Assembly (NCBI RefSeq): GCF_002217435.1
Contig: NZ_MUHF01000027.1
Span: 1-64,000, forward strand
Source: Flavobacterium reichenbachii
GTDB taxonomy: Bacteria; Bacteroidota; Bacteroidia; Flavobacteriales; Flavobacteriaceae
DNA: 64,000 bases
Reading direction: 5' to 3'
In this document: positions 50,925 through 60,456 of the stretch, in pieces
Numbering within the stretch: position 1 is the stretch's first letter
Layout of the letters: every line of letters starts with the position of its first letter
Translations under genes and position numbers: made by a program
The notes under the pieces: generated by a model
What the model was told of the DNA's origin: nothing
The model's database searches: none
Seen by the model: only the letters and a program-made list of their open reading frames with translations

Positions 50925-52922
50925 ATGATACACCAAGATAAAGAAATAAAAAATACAAAAATCAAACCCAAATCAGCATGCTGCTGTTCGCATGACGAAC
51001 CCGCGCACTCTGATAATGACGGGCATGATCACGGACACGATCACGAAAACAATGCAGATGGCAGTTTGTTCAAAATATTTTTACCAGCCATAATATCCTT
51101 TGTATTACTGCTTATCGCGATAGTTTTTGATAATTATTATGCTAAAAATTGGTTTTCAGAGTATATTAGAATTCCGTGGTATATAATTGCTTATCTGCCA
51201 GTTGGACTTCCTGTTTTAAGAGAAGCTTATGAAAGTATTGTAAAAGGCGATTTTTTCTCAGAATTTCTGCTCATGTGCATTGCTACAATCGGAGCCTTTG
51301 CAATTGGTGAATATCCTGAGGGAGTTGCCGTAATGTTGTTTTATACTATTGGAGAAAACTTTCAGGGTCTGGCAGTAAGCAGAGCAAAATCGAATATTAA
51401 AAGTCTGCTTGATCAGCGTCCTGATGAGGTCAATATTTTAGAAGATACTATTGCTGTAAAAATCAAAGCCTCTGATGTTAAAATTGGATCCGTGATTCAG
51501 CTTAAAGCAGGAGAAAAACTAGGGTTAGATGGTGAATTGCTATCAGATAATGCTTCTTTTAATACAGCTGCTCTTACGGGCGAAAGCAAACCGGATACAA
51601 AGGTAAAAGGAGAAACTGTTTTGGCCGGAATGATTAACGGAAATACAGTTGCTCTGGTAAAAGTAACCGCAGCTTATAATGACAGTAAACTTTCTAAAAT
51701 TTTAGAAATGGTTCAGAATGCCACGACTAAAAAGGCGCCTGCAGAATTGTTCATCAGGAAATTTGCTAAAATCTATACACCAATTGTAGTTTATCTCGCA
51801 ATTGCAATTTGTTTATTGCCAATGCTTTTTGTTACTAATTATGTTTTTAGCGATTGGTTGTATCGTGCTTTGGTTTTTCTGGTAATTTCTTGTCCGTGTG
51901 CATTAGTTATCAGTATTCCGCTGGGTTATTTTGGCGGAATCGGTGCTGCGAGTAAAAACGGAATTCTCTTTAAAGGCAGTAATTTTCTCGATAGTATTTC
52001 GACCATTCAGAATGTTGTGGTAGACAAAACCGGAACCATGACCGAAGGTGTTTTTAAAGTTCAGGAAGTCATTATAAAACCAGAATTTGATAAAGAGGAA
52101 ATCCTCAAATTGGTAAATGCTTTAGAAAGCAGAAGTACACACCCAGTTGCAACAGCCATTCATAACCATGTTGGACAAATCGATTCTTCTATTGAATTGA
52201 GTGATATTGAAGAAATTTCCGGACATGGATTAAGAGCTTCTTTCAACGAAAAAGAACTTCATGCAGGGAATTTTAAACTTCTGGAAAAATTTAATATTAA
52301 ATACGATATTGATCCGACTTCAATAGTTTACACCACAATTGCGATTGCTTACGACGGAAAATTTGCAGGCTATCTGACAATTGCAGATGAAATTAAAGAA
52401 GATGCAAAAGAGACGGTTTCTAAACTAAAATCATTAGGTGTAAAATTAACTATGCTGAGCGGTGATAAAACCAATGTAGTTCAATTTGTGGCAGACCAGC
52501 TCAGAATCACAAATGCCTTTGGAGATTTGCTTCCGGAAGATAAAGTCAATAAAATAAACGAGATTTTAGCCAAAAATGAAACTGCGGCTTTTGTGGGCGA
52601 TGGTGTAAACGATGCGCCTGTTATTGCGCTCAGTACTGTTGGAATCGCGATGGGAGGTTTAGGAAGCGACGTCGCAATCGAAACCGCAGATATTGTAATT
52701 CAGGATGATAAACCTAGTAAAATTGCAATGGCAATCAATATCGGAAAACAAACTAAAAAAATTGTCTGGCAGAATATTACTTTAGCCTTTGTCGTAAAAG
52801 CATTTGTATTGATTCTTGGTGCAGGCGGACTTGCCACAATGTGGGAAGCTGTTTTTGCAGATGTCGGTGTGGCGCTGTTAGCGATTCTAAATGCCGTTAG
52901 AATTCAGAAGATGAGGTTTTAA
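50925..52922 (+). CDS. P1B-type heavy-metal ATPase (Zn/Cd class)
   Basis: The 665-residue inner-membrane pump exports metal from the cytoplasm with ATP. The N-terminus has a metal-binding patch (CCCSHDEPAHSDNDGHDHGHDHEN) instead of a GMxCxxC HMA domain. The membrane motif is CPC at Cys323-Cys325, the phosphorylated residue is Asp367 (DKTGT), followed by GDGVNDAP. Late helices carry Lys (FVVKAF) and Asp (FADVGVALLA), as in ZntA/CadA-type Zn/Cd/Pb ATPases. It lies downstream of the RND efflux genes beyond a repeat region and likely hands metal to that complex. Confidence 0.93.
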   Translation: MIHQDKEIKNTKIKPKSACCCSHDEPAHSDNDGHDHGHDHENNADGSLFKIFLPAIISFVLLLIAIVFDNYYAKNWFSEYIRIPWYIIAYLPVGLPVLREAYESIVKGDFFSEFLLMCIATIGAFAIGEYPEGVAVMLFYTIGENFQGLAVSRAKSNIKSLLDQRPDEVNILEDTIAVKIKASDVKIGSVIQLKAGEKLGLDGELLSDNASFNTAALTGESKPDTKVKGETVLAGMINGNTVALVKVTAAYNDSKLSKILEMVQNATTKKAPAELFIRKFAKIYTPIVVYLAIAICLLPMLFVTNYVFSDWLYRALVFLVISCPCALVISIPLGYFGGIGAASKNGILFKGSNFLDSISTIQNVVVDKTGTMTEGVFKVQEVIIKPEFDKEEILKLVNALESRSTHPVATAIHNHVGQIDSSIELSDIEEISGHGLRASFNEKELHAGNFKLLEKFNIKYDIDPTSIVYTTIAIAYDGKFAGYLTIADEIKEDAKETVSKLKSLGVKLTMLSGDKTNVVQFVADQLRITNAFGDLLPEDKVNKINEILAKNETAAFVGDGVNDAPVIALSTVGIAMGGLGSDVAIETADIVIQDDKPSKIAMAINIGKQTKKIVWQNITLAFVVKAFVLILGAGGLATMWEAVFADVGVALLAILNAVRIQKMRF

Positions 52923-52938
52923 AATCAGTAAATTAAGC

Positions 52939-52970
52939 GATTGAAGAAGAGTATTAGTCTTCTTCAATCA
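52939..52970. terminator. Terminator overlapping the end of the convergent gene
   Basis: GATTGAAGAAGA / TCTTCTTCAATC is a 12-bp stem after the ATPase gene. Its right arm encodes the last codons of the oppositely transcribed 540-residue protein. Confidence 0.6.
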
Positions 52971-54576
52971 ATTTATCATCCCAGAAAATCAAAAGTTTAT
53001 TTGCTCTAATATAATCGTATTGTTCTTTTGTAAAATAGACAACTTGTGCATCCTGACCGCCTGTGTACAATTCGTAAAACTGACCTTTGAGTTTATTTTC
53101 TTTGACAATTGATTTTACAAAATCAAAAAAATCAACGTCGATCCAGTCATTATTGATTTTAAAAACTTTAGAATAGGATTTAGTTCCGAGCTTGAATTTT
53201 AAAGTCGTTTTTTTACTTTTTTCAATATCAAATTTGTTAATAATTTGTGTTGGATTAAATTCATTTTTCGAAATAACAGAAAATTCTTTAAGCAATTCTG
53301 CATAAGGATCTTCAAGGTTTCCAAGTTCTGTATCGTACCAATAAATCATGTTCGGAAAAGCAGAAAGCACTTCATTATAATCCCTGTTTTCCTGTTCCGC
53401 AACTTTTTCTTTTGCCTCATTAATCTGCAGTGGAGACAGATGGGCAAACAAACCAATTTTCTGGTATTCTTCGATTACTTTTTCAATTTGTGCAGTAGTC
53501 GGCTTATTTTTAAAATCTTCATAACTTGGCCTGAAATAAGATTCAGATTCCTGGAGGGCTTTTTCCTGTTCTTTGGTTAATGCCATTATTCCAAAAACCT
53601 TTTCATCCAGATTATCATTATCACTATAAACTTCAATTTCATGAAGTCTGTAAGGAGAGTGCAGGTCGGTAAGGATTTTATTGAATATTTTATAATATTG
53701 CTGAGAGTCTATTCCGCCAGCAGAATATTTTCCTGTAGAAGGCGTATATAGTCGATAGAAGCTGTTTTGTTTGTAATTTTTTCCGCCTGATTGAATAGAA
53801 ACAATAAAATCATAAAATTTAGTATCTTCATCAGACATTTTGCTGTCTTCCACAATTTTAAATTCAAAATTAGAAAAAGCCAGTTCCGGCATTATTTCGG
53901 CAGTTTTTTTATGAATTAACTCGAGATAGTTTTCCGGCTCTTTTGAATAATTTTTTTTATCTATGATTACGGATTTACTGCAATAGGATAGAAGATCAAT
54001 AGGATTCTTTATTTTTTCATTGTCTATAGCAGCAATAAGTTCTTTGTATTGAGTTTCTACTATTCCGTTGTTTTTTAATTTATCAGCAAATCTTTTTAAT
54101 TTTTCAGGTGCCATATAGTCAACTTTCATTGCCTCAAATGTAATTTCACTCAGAAGTTTAAGTTTGTAGCTATAAGAATTCGCATTTATCTTTTTTTGAA
54201 ATTCATTAAATTGTTTTTCAGTAACAAGGTCACATTTTTTCAGTTTGATAAGATATTCAGTAAGTTCCTGATTTTCTTTTTTTTGTTCTTCTTCGGTTAG
54301 TTTCTCGTTATCAAAAATGTCATGAGACCCCATTTCAGAAAAGAAACCTCCGGTAATATTTTTATATTGACATTGAAATAATCCATATAAGTAGGAAGTA
54401 GCATTTTTCGTTTTTATACGATCCTGATTTTCTTTAAAATCTTTTACCTGTTTTTGTTCAATAAGATTAAGGTCCAGAATTTTTTGTAATGTATTATCTT
54501 GATTTTGTCCTTTTACAAAACTGGTTGTGAATAAAATTAAGAATAACATCGGTTTAAAGATTTTTTTGATATTCAT
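52954..54576 (-). CDS. Unknown secreted protein
   Basis: I do not recognise this 540-residue protein. It has a signal peptide (MLFLILFTTSFVKGQ). The first ~210 residues are helical and Lys/Glu-rich with repeated short motifs (LKKCDLVTEKQFNEFQKKI, ELIAAIDNEKI). From ~220 mixed alpha/beta regions follow, with YRLYTPSTGKYSAGGIDSQQYYKIFNKIL. The same kind of segment recurs near the end (FYELYTGGQDAQVVYFTKEQYDYI), which suggests two related domains. It is monocistronic, and the metal ATPase gene converges on it. Confidence 0.65.
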   Translation of the reverse strand: MNIKKIFKPMLFLILFTTSFVKGQNQDNTLQKILDLNLIEQKQVKDFKENQDRIKTKNATSYLYGLFQCQYKNITGGFFSEMGSHDIFDNEKLTEEEQKKENQELTEYLIKLKKCDLVTEKQFNEFQKKINANSYSYKLKLLSEITFEAMKVDYMAPEKLKRFADKLKNNGIVETQYKELIAAIDNEKIKNPIDLLSYCSKSVIIDKKNYSKEPENYLELIHKKTAEIMPELAFSNFEFKIVEDSKMSDEDTKFYDFIVSIQSGGKNYKQNSFYRLYTPSTGKYSAGGIDSQQYYKIFNKILTDLHSPYRLHEIEVYSDNDNLDEKVFGIMALTKEQEKALQESESYFRPSYEDFKNKPTTAQIEKVIEEYQKIGLFAHLSPLQINEAKEKVAEQENRDYNEVLSAFPNMIYWYDTELGNLEDPYAELLKEFSVISKNEFNPTQIINKFDIEKSKKTTLKFKLGTKSYSKVFKINNDWIDVDFFDFVKSIVKENKLKGQFYELYTGGQDAQVVYFTKEQYDYIRANKLLIFWDDKLIEED

Positions 54577-54699
54577 ATTTCCACTGAAATAGAGATTGTT
54601 TGATTCTTTTTTGTGATCAAAAGATATATCAAATAAAAGAATAAATTTTTAAGTTTTAATATTTTATTTCTTCAAATGGTTCAAAAAATGAAGATGTAT

Positions 54700-55350
54700 T
54701 TAAAATTTCAACTCAATTATATTTTCGTTATTTTCTAAACTTATTTCTGTAGTATTACTTTGTGATGGAATTTGTGTCGGATACCAATTTCTGTTTGGAT
54801 GTACCAAGATCAATAAACCTTCGTCGTCACCAAGTGCAGCAAAAGTTTCGCTGTTATTATTTTTCGAAAAGAAATGAAGCCCATGTTCTGAAATTAATTG
54901 ATTGCCTAATTCTAAAGGATTTTCAGTAACAATTCCGATTTCGCTTATATTTAAAATAGATTGAGAATTAAATTCACCAACCTGTTCATTATTAAGATCA
55001 TGTCTGGCGATAAATTCCAATAAATTTCCGTTTGTATCGTAGAAATAAATAGCATGTGAATTCCATTTTTCAAAATCAGTAATAACATTTTTATCTTCAA
55101 TTATAATTAAATCTACTTTGTTTTTGCACCATTCAATTGCTTCTTCAAGCTGGTTTTCAGGAATATTAAAAGCAAAATGGTAAATGGAATTAAATTGAGA
55201 ATCTTCGACAAATTTTAAAATTGAGCTGCCAGCCTGAATCGTGATTGATTTTTGATCCTCTTCGAGAATAAAAAGACCTAATGTATTTTGATAAAACGCC
55301 TTTGCTTTCTCAATATCGTTTGTTTTAAGCTGAATCTGATCTATTTTCAT
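54700..55350 (-). CDS. VOC-superfamily (glyoxalase-like) protein
   Basis: The 216-residue cytoplasmic protein is a tandem of beta-alpha-beta-beta-beta modules: LKTNDIEKAKAFYQNTLGLFILEED at the N-terminus and ISEIGIVTENPLELGNQLISEHGLHFFSK from ~135. Glu/His metal ligands appear only partly (IYHFAF, NLLEFIARHD). Members are glyoxalases, dioxygenases or resistance proteins; the substrate cannot be told. A -7-like TAAATTTG lies upstream on the minus strand at 55402-55395. Confidence 0.82.
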   Translation of the reverse strand: MKIDQIQLKTNDIEKAKAFYQNTLGLFILEEDQKSITIQAGSSILKFVEDSQFNSIYHFAFNIPENQLEEAIEWCKNKVDLIIIEDKNVITDFEKWNSHAIYFYDTNGNLLEFIARHDLNNEQVGEFNSQSILNISEIGIVTENPLELGNQLISEHGLHFFSKNNNSETFAALGDDEGLLILVHPNRNWYPTQIPSQSNTTEISLENNENIIELKF

Positions 55351-55510
55351 AAGGATATTTTTTTGTGAATAAAAAAGCTTTTTTGGGATACAAACAAATT
55401 TAAAAGATTAGGATAAGCTTCTGTTTAAAGTATTATTTTATGCTTCAATAAAGGTATAGTAATTTAATATTAAACTGTTATTTAAAATTAGATTTTGGTT
55501 TGGTATTCAA

Positions 55511-55547
55511 TAAAAAAAGTTCATTTCAAAAATATGAAATGAACTTC
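55511..55547 (-). terminator. Terminator of the NTF2-like gene
   Basis: AAGTTCATTTCA / TGAAATGAACTT with A and T runs lies just after the stop of the minus-strand gene at 55570. Confidence 0.75.
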
Positions 55548-55569
55548 TGGATTATAAAAACGGCTTGTT

Positions 55570-55986
55570 TTAAGCCATGTCGATTAATCCTCTTTTTACA
55601 ACATAATGATCGTCATTTTTTACCAGATAAAATTGTGCCGCAAATCCTGAAGGTTCCTCCATATACGTTACGCTTACATCAAGATATCTTGAACTGCCTT
55701 TTTCTTCTCCCCACATAAAATCATCCAGAATACCTAAATTTTGTGTCCATTCTAAATTGTTGATCCATTCTCTGCCTTCAAAAGATTCATCTTGTGCAGT
55801 TTCGTGAATAAGATAGTGATCGCGCCAGATTACATGAATAGATTCTTCCCAATCATCATAAAGATGATCTACACTATTTTTTGCATTGTCTAATTCGCCT
55901 TTTTTTAAATAAGCAAAAAAATCTTCTACTACATTTTGAACTTCAAGTTCTGTTGGTTTTTCCTTCCAGGTTTTAAAGGTTGTCAT
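55570..55986 (-). CDS. Small NTF2-like protein
   Basis: The 138-residue soluble protein's pattern (VVEDFFAYLKKGELDNAKNSV near the N-terminus, and strands DVSVTYMEEPSGFAAQFYLVKNDDHYVVKRGLIDM at the end) fits the cone-shaped NTF2/SnoaL fold by eye. No catalytic residues can be named. It is monocistronic between two hairpin terminators. Confidence 0.55.
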   Translation of the reverse strand: MTTFKTWKEKPTELEVQNVVEDFFAYLKKGELDNAKNSVDHLYDDWEESIHVIWRDHYLIHETAQDESFEGREWINNLEWTQNLGILDDFMWGEEKGSSRYLDVSVTYMEEPSGFAAQFYLVKNDDHYVVKRGLIDMA

Positions 55987-56097
55987 AAATTTTTACTGTT
56001 ATTAGATTTTTATTTAATGATCTTTCATTTACTGATAATCAGGTAATATTCGCGTTAAATGTATAAAAAAATAATATTCATTTTTTAATTTTTTAAG

Positions 56098-56137
56098 CAT
56101 AAAAAAAAGTCCATTTCAAAAAAGAAATGGACTTTTG
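56098..56137 (-). terminator. Terminator of the cytochrome c peroxidase gene
   Basis: AAGTCCATTTC / GAAATGGACTT with A and T runs lies downstream of the minus-strand stop at 56178. Confidence 0.75.
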
Positions 56138-56177
56138 GATTTGTAAAATTTTGGGGCAATATACAAATCGTTTGTAA

Positions 56178-57320
56178 TTATTTCGGCATTTCCGGCGCCA
56201 TGATTCTTCTGGTCGGCGTGCTTAAAGTTTCTATAAACGCTAATAAATCACTTATTTCTTCTTTGTTCAGATTTAGTTTTCTCAACATTGGATCTACTTT
56301 TGGAATTAAAGAATCTCTTGGAGTTCCCAGATATTTTTTCTGAACCGGAGAAGGGTTTCCTAAATTGTACAATTCGACCACATCTAATAAACTTGGAAAA
56401 TGTCCGTGATGCATCCACGGTCTTGTATTTGCAACTTCTCGAAGTGTCGGCGTTCTGAATTTACCAATATCTTTTACCTCTTTCGTCACATTGTAACGTC
56501 CGAAATCTTCATTTTTTGTTCCGAATAAAGTCTGTCCGTCATTATGAAACTGATTGTCGCTGAAATAAGGCGTATTGTGGCAATTGATGCATTGTGCTTT
56601 GGTTCGGAATAGATGAAGTCCTTTTACCTGCGAATCGGTGTAAACGTCTGATTTTCCGCTTACAAAGTGATCAAATTTGCTTTTCGGACTGTTAATTGAT
56701 CTTTCGAAGGTAGCAATGGCATATTGAATTCTTTCTAAAGTAACTTTTTTGTCTCCAAAAGCCGAGGAAAATAAAGTATTGTAACCTTTAACTTTGGCAA
56801 TTTTATCAACAGCAATAGTTAGTTTCTCGTTCATTTCTAAAGGATCTGCAACAGGAAACTGCGCCTGATCTTCAAGACTTTTTGCGCGTCCGTCCCAAAA
56901 AAGAGAAGTTGCATATGCGGAGTTTAAAATCGTCATCGAATTGCGTTTTCCGGTTTGGCGGTCGTGTCCAAAAGAACGTGTCAAATTATCTGTCCATCCC
57001 AATTCCGGATTATGGCAGGAAGCACAGGCGATCTGTCCACTCACTGATAACCTTGGGTCAAAAAAGAGTATTTTTCCCAAACTTTCTTTTTCCTTAGAGT
57101 ACGGATTATAAGCTGGATATGGTACAGCAGGAAGTACTCCAATATCCTGAAATTTAGATTTGTCGATACTTTCATGCAATTCTGCCGCAGGCCATTTAGA
57201 AACATCGCCGCTCGAATAGAGTTTTCGTAATTCCTGAATGTCGATATATTCTGGTTCTTCAATGCTCTTGTAAGCCGTTAGACTCAGCAGAAATAGGAGA
57301 GGGAAGATTAGTTTTTTCAA
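56178..57320 (-). CDS. Di-haem cytochrome c peroxidase (MauG/CcpA family)
   Basis: The secreted protein of 380 residues is called here from TTG 57320, which gives a normal signal peptide (MKKLIFPLLFLLSLTAYKS); a second TTG at 57344 would add eight residues and lies in a repeat. Two haem c sites are present, CASCH (N-terminal domain) and CINCH (C-terminal domain), with FFDPRLSVSG, RNSMTILNSAY and FRTPTLREVANTRPWMHHG typical of the family. It reduces H2O2, or catalyses MauG-like oxidation, in the periplasm. It is the last gene of the SusCD operon direction, after a 200-bp repeat region. Confidence 0.92.
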   Translation of the reverse strand: MKKLIFPLLFLLSLTAYKSIEEPEYIDIQELRKLYSSGDVSKWPAAELHESIDKSKFQDIGVLPAVPYPAYNPYSKEKESLGKILFFDPRLSVSGQIACASCHNPELGWTDNLTRSFGHDRQTGKRNSMTILNSAYATSLFWDGRAKSLEDQAQFPVADPLEMNEKLTIAVDKIAKVKGYNTLFSSAFGDKKVTLERIQYAIATFERSINSPKSKFDHFVSGKSDVYTDSQVKGLHLFRTKAQCINCHNTPYFSDNQFHNDGQTLFGTKNEDFGRYNVTKEVKDIGKFRTPTLREVANTRPWMHHGHFPSLLDVVELYNLGNPSPVQKKYLGTPRDSLIPKVDPMLRKLNLNKEEISDLLAFIETLSTPTRRIMAPEMPK

Positions 57321-57338
57321 TTCTTTTTTTTTGATTTG

Positions 57339-57399
57339 TTTCAAGTTTCAGGTTTCAGGTTTCAAGTTGCCATAAACGCGAAACTGAAACTTGAAACTT
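57339..57399. repeat. Inverted CCTGAAAC-type repeat
   Basis: GTTTCAAGTTTCAGGTTTCAGG (left) faces GAAACTGAAACTTGAAACTT (right), separated by AGTTGCCATAAACGC. It is the same family as 12099, 13290 and 16918. Confidence 0.8.
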
Positions 57400-57420
57400 A
57401 ACATTATTTTTTACTCCAAA

Positions 57421-57453
57421 AGCTTTGTCAAAGTTTTAAACTTTGACAAAGCT
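57421..57453. repeat. 33-bp near-perfect palindrome
   Basis: Two 16-bp arms (AGCTTTGTCAAAGTTT and its complement) are separated by a single T. It is a compact palindromic element unlike a normal terminator, because both arms are long and the loop is one base. Confidence 0.85.
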
Positions 57454-57476
57454 CGATAGGATCTCTTTTTTGATTT

Positions 57477-57540
57477 AATTGACAATTGATAATTAACAAT
57501 TCGCAATTATCAATTTTTAATTATCCATTATCAATTTCAA
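57477..57540. repeat. AATTGATAATTAACAATT-type repeat
   Basis: CAATTGATAATTAACAATT and AATTATCAATTTTTAATTATCCATTATCAATTT are direct and inverted variants of one AT-rich word. They lie directly before the stop codon of the minus-strand lipoprotein gene. Confidence 0.7.
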
Positions 57541-57541
57541 G

Positions 57542-59008
57542 TTAAAGCGTAACTTCTTTTGGGCACGGAATGCTTAAAGCAGCTGGCTTTGGATAAACTC
57601 TATTGTTGTACATTCTGTATTGTGTCGAAACTGTTCCTCCAAACAGTTTGTCGTTTGTTAGTTTTAGTTCAAATGAAATTTCATATAAACCTGCGCTGAT
57701 TTCTTTATACGTTCCATCGCCAGAAATGGCAATAACATGCGTATTTGAAGCACTGGATCCAATAGTTATATCCTGCGGAATTACGAGAACTGTTCCTTGT
57801 GTTTTGCTGTTACCGTTTGCAGGGAAAAATTCTAAAGCCGAAGTGATATTGAATCCGGGAGAAATCGCTGCTGCGTTACTTTCGTTAGAAAACCATCTTT
57901 TTAAACCAAAAGAATTGACTGTATTAGTCCCGCTCGCCACATTAAAACCGATTTTGAAAGCATCATGATACACATCATCATTAGGGTTTGGGGTTCCTTT
58001 GTCACTGTACAATATGGCATTTTCGTTGTCTTTTGTTACTACAACCGGAAAGGTTAAAGCATTAAAAGTCTGCCAGGTACAGTTTCCGTTGTTGTTAAAC
58101 CAATGTTCGCCGTACGTTAAGTAAAATGCATTGGTAGGATCTGTAAATTTTGATGCAGGATAGGACTGAACATCTCTCGGAGATTTTATTGGTTTTACGA
58201 TAGTAAGATTAATGCTTCCCGTTGCATTATAGTTTGGAATATTTACCAAAGTAATTTTTGATTCGTAACGGGCATCATCATTTTGTATATCTTCCAGAAG
58301 CGTTAAATGATAGGTAATAGAACTTCTATTATCTCCAAAGTCATCATGTGTTAAGGAATATTCAAAACCATTTTGAAATTTAAAAATCGAAGTATTTTCT
58401 ATTTCAGAAGGGAAAAATCCGTTCGGGAAATTTACTTTAAAATCAACTGTTTCACCAACTTCACCTTTAATAACAAGTTGATTTACCGGAAAAGTATAAT
58501 TAGTTGTAATGGCAGTCAAATCAATTTTGAAAGTATCATTTGGATATGTTGTATTTAAATTTCCGATATGAATTTCAGGATCAGAAACAGTTTCCAGTTT
58601 TAAAGTAATGCTTTGATTTGCTGCCCATCTTTTGTCAAAAGAAACAAAAATAGTATCGGTCAATTTACTTCCTTCAAAAACCAATTGATTGACAGGATTA
58701 ACTGTAAAACTTTCATTATCGCCAGTTGAAGAAACGGCACTGAAATTGGCCGTTACTGCGCTTTTTAACGAACGAGTTGATAACGCCACAGGTACTTTTA
58801 ATGTTTTTACCGAGCTGTTTGCATAAGTATCTTTAGGAATTAACATCGAGCTTACAGCAGGATATTCTAACGGAATATTAGCGCTGGTTACCAGAAAGTT
58901 AAATCTTAAATGCGGTTCAATTTCAGAACCTAATTTATAATCGTCTTTTGAACAAGAAGTCAATAACAATGCTATTGCAAATATGCGGAGTATCTTAATA
59001 GGATTCAT
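57542..59008 (-). CDS. SusE/F-position lipoprotein of unknown family
   Basis: The 488-residue protein starts at ATG 59008, overlapping the susD-like gene by 14 bp; the longer frame to 59113 would read through susD coding sequence. The signal is MNPIKILRIFAIALLLTSC, so it is a lipoprotein. Two tandem beta-sandwich-like units are visible (SFTVNPVNQLVFEGSKLTDTIFVSFDKRW and YTFPVNQLVIKGEVGETVDFKVNFP), then a C-terminal domain ending in SIPCPKEVTL. It probably sits on the cell surface with SusCD to bind the ligand. Confidence 0.75.
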   Translation of the reverse strand: MNPIKILRIFAIALLLTSCSKDDYKLGSEIEPHLRFNFLVTSANIPLEYPAVSSMLIPKDTYANSSVKTLKVPVALSTRSLKSAVTANFSAVSSTGDNESFTVNPVNQLVFEGSKLTDTIFVSFDKRWAANQSITLKLETVSDPEIHIGNLNTTYPNDTFKIDLTAITTNYTFPVNQLVIKGEVGETVDFKVNFPNGFFPSEIENTSIFKFQNGFEYSLTHDDFGDNRSSITYHLTLLEDIQNDDARYESKITLVNIPNYNATGSINLTIVKPIKSPRDVQSYPASKFTDPTNAFYLTYGEHWFNNNGNCTWQTFNALTFPVVVTKDNENAILYSDKGTPNPNDDVYHDAFKIGFNVASGTNTVNSFGLKRWFSNESNAAAISPGFNITSALEFFPANGNSKTQGTVLVIPQDITIGSSASNTHVIAISGDGTYKEISAGLYEISFELKLTNDKLFGGTVSTQYRMYNNRVYPKPAALSIPCPKEVTL

Positions 59009-60452
59009 TTTGCTGTAAGTTTTCATTAAGATTAATATTGTATAATGGTATTGGTAACACGAATTTTGGAGAAGGATATGCGATACTGCAATTGGTAGAA
59101 ATACAGCCGTCATTTCTTGTAATTCCCAAATGATTGCGTCTTAAGTCGAAGAATAAATGTCCTTCAAAGCAAAGTTCTTTTCTTCTTTCTAGAAGTATAT
59201 TTTCTTTTAGATTTAATGTATTTGTTAGTAGAGAAGCGTTGGCACGAGCACGAATGATATTAATATCTGACATTCCAAGATTGGGCTGACCGTTTTCTAA
59301 TGCAGCTTCGGCACGAATTAGATACATTTCACTTAGTCTAAAAGCAACATATCCGGCGTTATCCTGAAATTTTCGTGTAAAATTATAGGGAGCGGGCGTT
59401 AATAAACCATTTACAAGAGTTTGAATATTAACGGTAAGAAATAATTGTTTTCTTAGATCATCAGCTTCATAAAGATTTACCAAGTCGTTTGAGGCCACAT
59501 ATCTTGCATATGTATTTGCATTGAAACCAAAATAGCTTGCCATAGTAACTTTTGCTGCACTTTCAGCATCTCTTGGAATTGTAAATTCTAATAAAGCCTC
59601 GGAAACAGGAAGATCAGGCTGCACCCATTGCGCTACTAAATTTGAAGAACTTACCAGTTGTACTCCTGAATTTGTGATCACATCATTAGCAGTTTCATAA
59701 GCATTTGCCCAATCTTTTTTATATAAATAAACTCTAGCCAATAAAGCTTTTGTATTATTTTTATTGAAATAAGAATAAACAGGACCAGTCATTGCAGACG
59801 TATCCGAATAATTATCAATTGCTGTTTTTAAGTCATTAATAATTAGAGAATAAGTAGTGGCTAAAGTTTCTCTTTTAGGGTATTTTAACCCCGCTTTTAT
59901 AGATTCTGTGCTATATACAATTCCTAAATGAGAAGCATCTGATGTGTAACTGTAATCTTGACAATAAATCTGAGACAAAAGAAAATGAGAATAGGCTCTA
60001 ATCGCTAAAGCTTCTGCCTTTATCTGATTTTTTTCGGCATCAGTTGCATCGGTTAATTTTGGAGTATATTCTAAAATTAAGTTAGCCTGATTAATAATAC
60101 TGTAATGACCAGTGTAAACGGATTCAAAATTACTGGTCTCTTCTGTATCCTCAAAAGAATATACTTCTCTAACATTAAGTGCTGGTGTGATCTGTCCGAT
60201 GCTGCTTCCAGATGAAGTTGGCGTAAATTTGATATTACCGCCTTGCAAATCAGAGTAAACGGCAAAACGTTCGCCTCTTACGTTTTCTTCAACTGCACCA
60301 TAAAGTCCTTTCATAGCGGTTAAAACACCCGCTTTATTTTGTAATAACTCATCTATCGAGGTTTGAGTTCCGGGTTCCTGTTCTAGAAAATCACTGCAGC
60401 TTTGCAATGAAAAAATCAGGAATGCTGCTGTTATGTATTTTAAATATTTCAT
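58995..60452 (-). CDS. SusD/RagB-family outer-membrane lipoprotein
   Basis: The 485-residue surface lipoprotein starts at ATG 60452 (MKYLKYITAAFLIFSLQSC), four bases after the susC-like stop; the longer frame from 60470 would overlap that gene. TPR-like helices form the SusD core (YSIINQANLILEYTPKL, AIRAYSHFLLSQIYCQDY, ALLARVYLYKKDWANAYE, YLIRAEAALENGQPNLGMSDINIIRARA) and RRKELCFEGHLFFDLRR is the C-terminal family mark. It captures ligand as the lid of the SusC transporter. No glycoside hydrolase is linked, so the ligand need not be a polysaccharide. Confidence 0.95.
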   Translation of the reverse strand: MKYLKYITAAFLIFSLQSCSDFLEQEPGTQTSIDELLQNKAGVLTAMKGLYGAVEENVRGERFAVYSDLQGGNIKFTPTSSGSSIGQITPALNVREVYSFEDTEETSNFESVYTGHYSIINQANLILEYTPKLTDATDAEKNQIKAEALAIRAYSHFLLSQIYCQDYSYTSDASHLGIVYSTESIKAGLKYPKRETLATTYSLIINDLKTAIDNYSDTSAMTGPVYSYFNKNNTKALLARVYLYKKDWANAYETANDVITNSGVQLVSSSNLVAQWVQPDLPVSEALLEFTIPRDAESAAKVTMASYFGFNANTYARYVASNDLVNLYEADDLRKQLFLTVNIQTLVNGLLTPAPYNFTRKFQDNAGYVAFRLSEMYLIRAEAALENGQPNLGMSDINIIRARANASLLTNTLNLKENILLERRKELCFEGHLFFDLRRNHLGITRNDGCISTNCSIAYPSPKFVLPIPLYNINLNENLQQNESY

Positions 60453-60456
60453 CGTC

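Noticed and set aside
59009..59113. Extended N-terminus of the SusE/F-position lipoprotein
   Set aside because: The extra residues read through susD coding sequence and hide the lipoprotein signal that starts at 59008.
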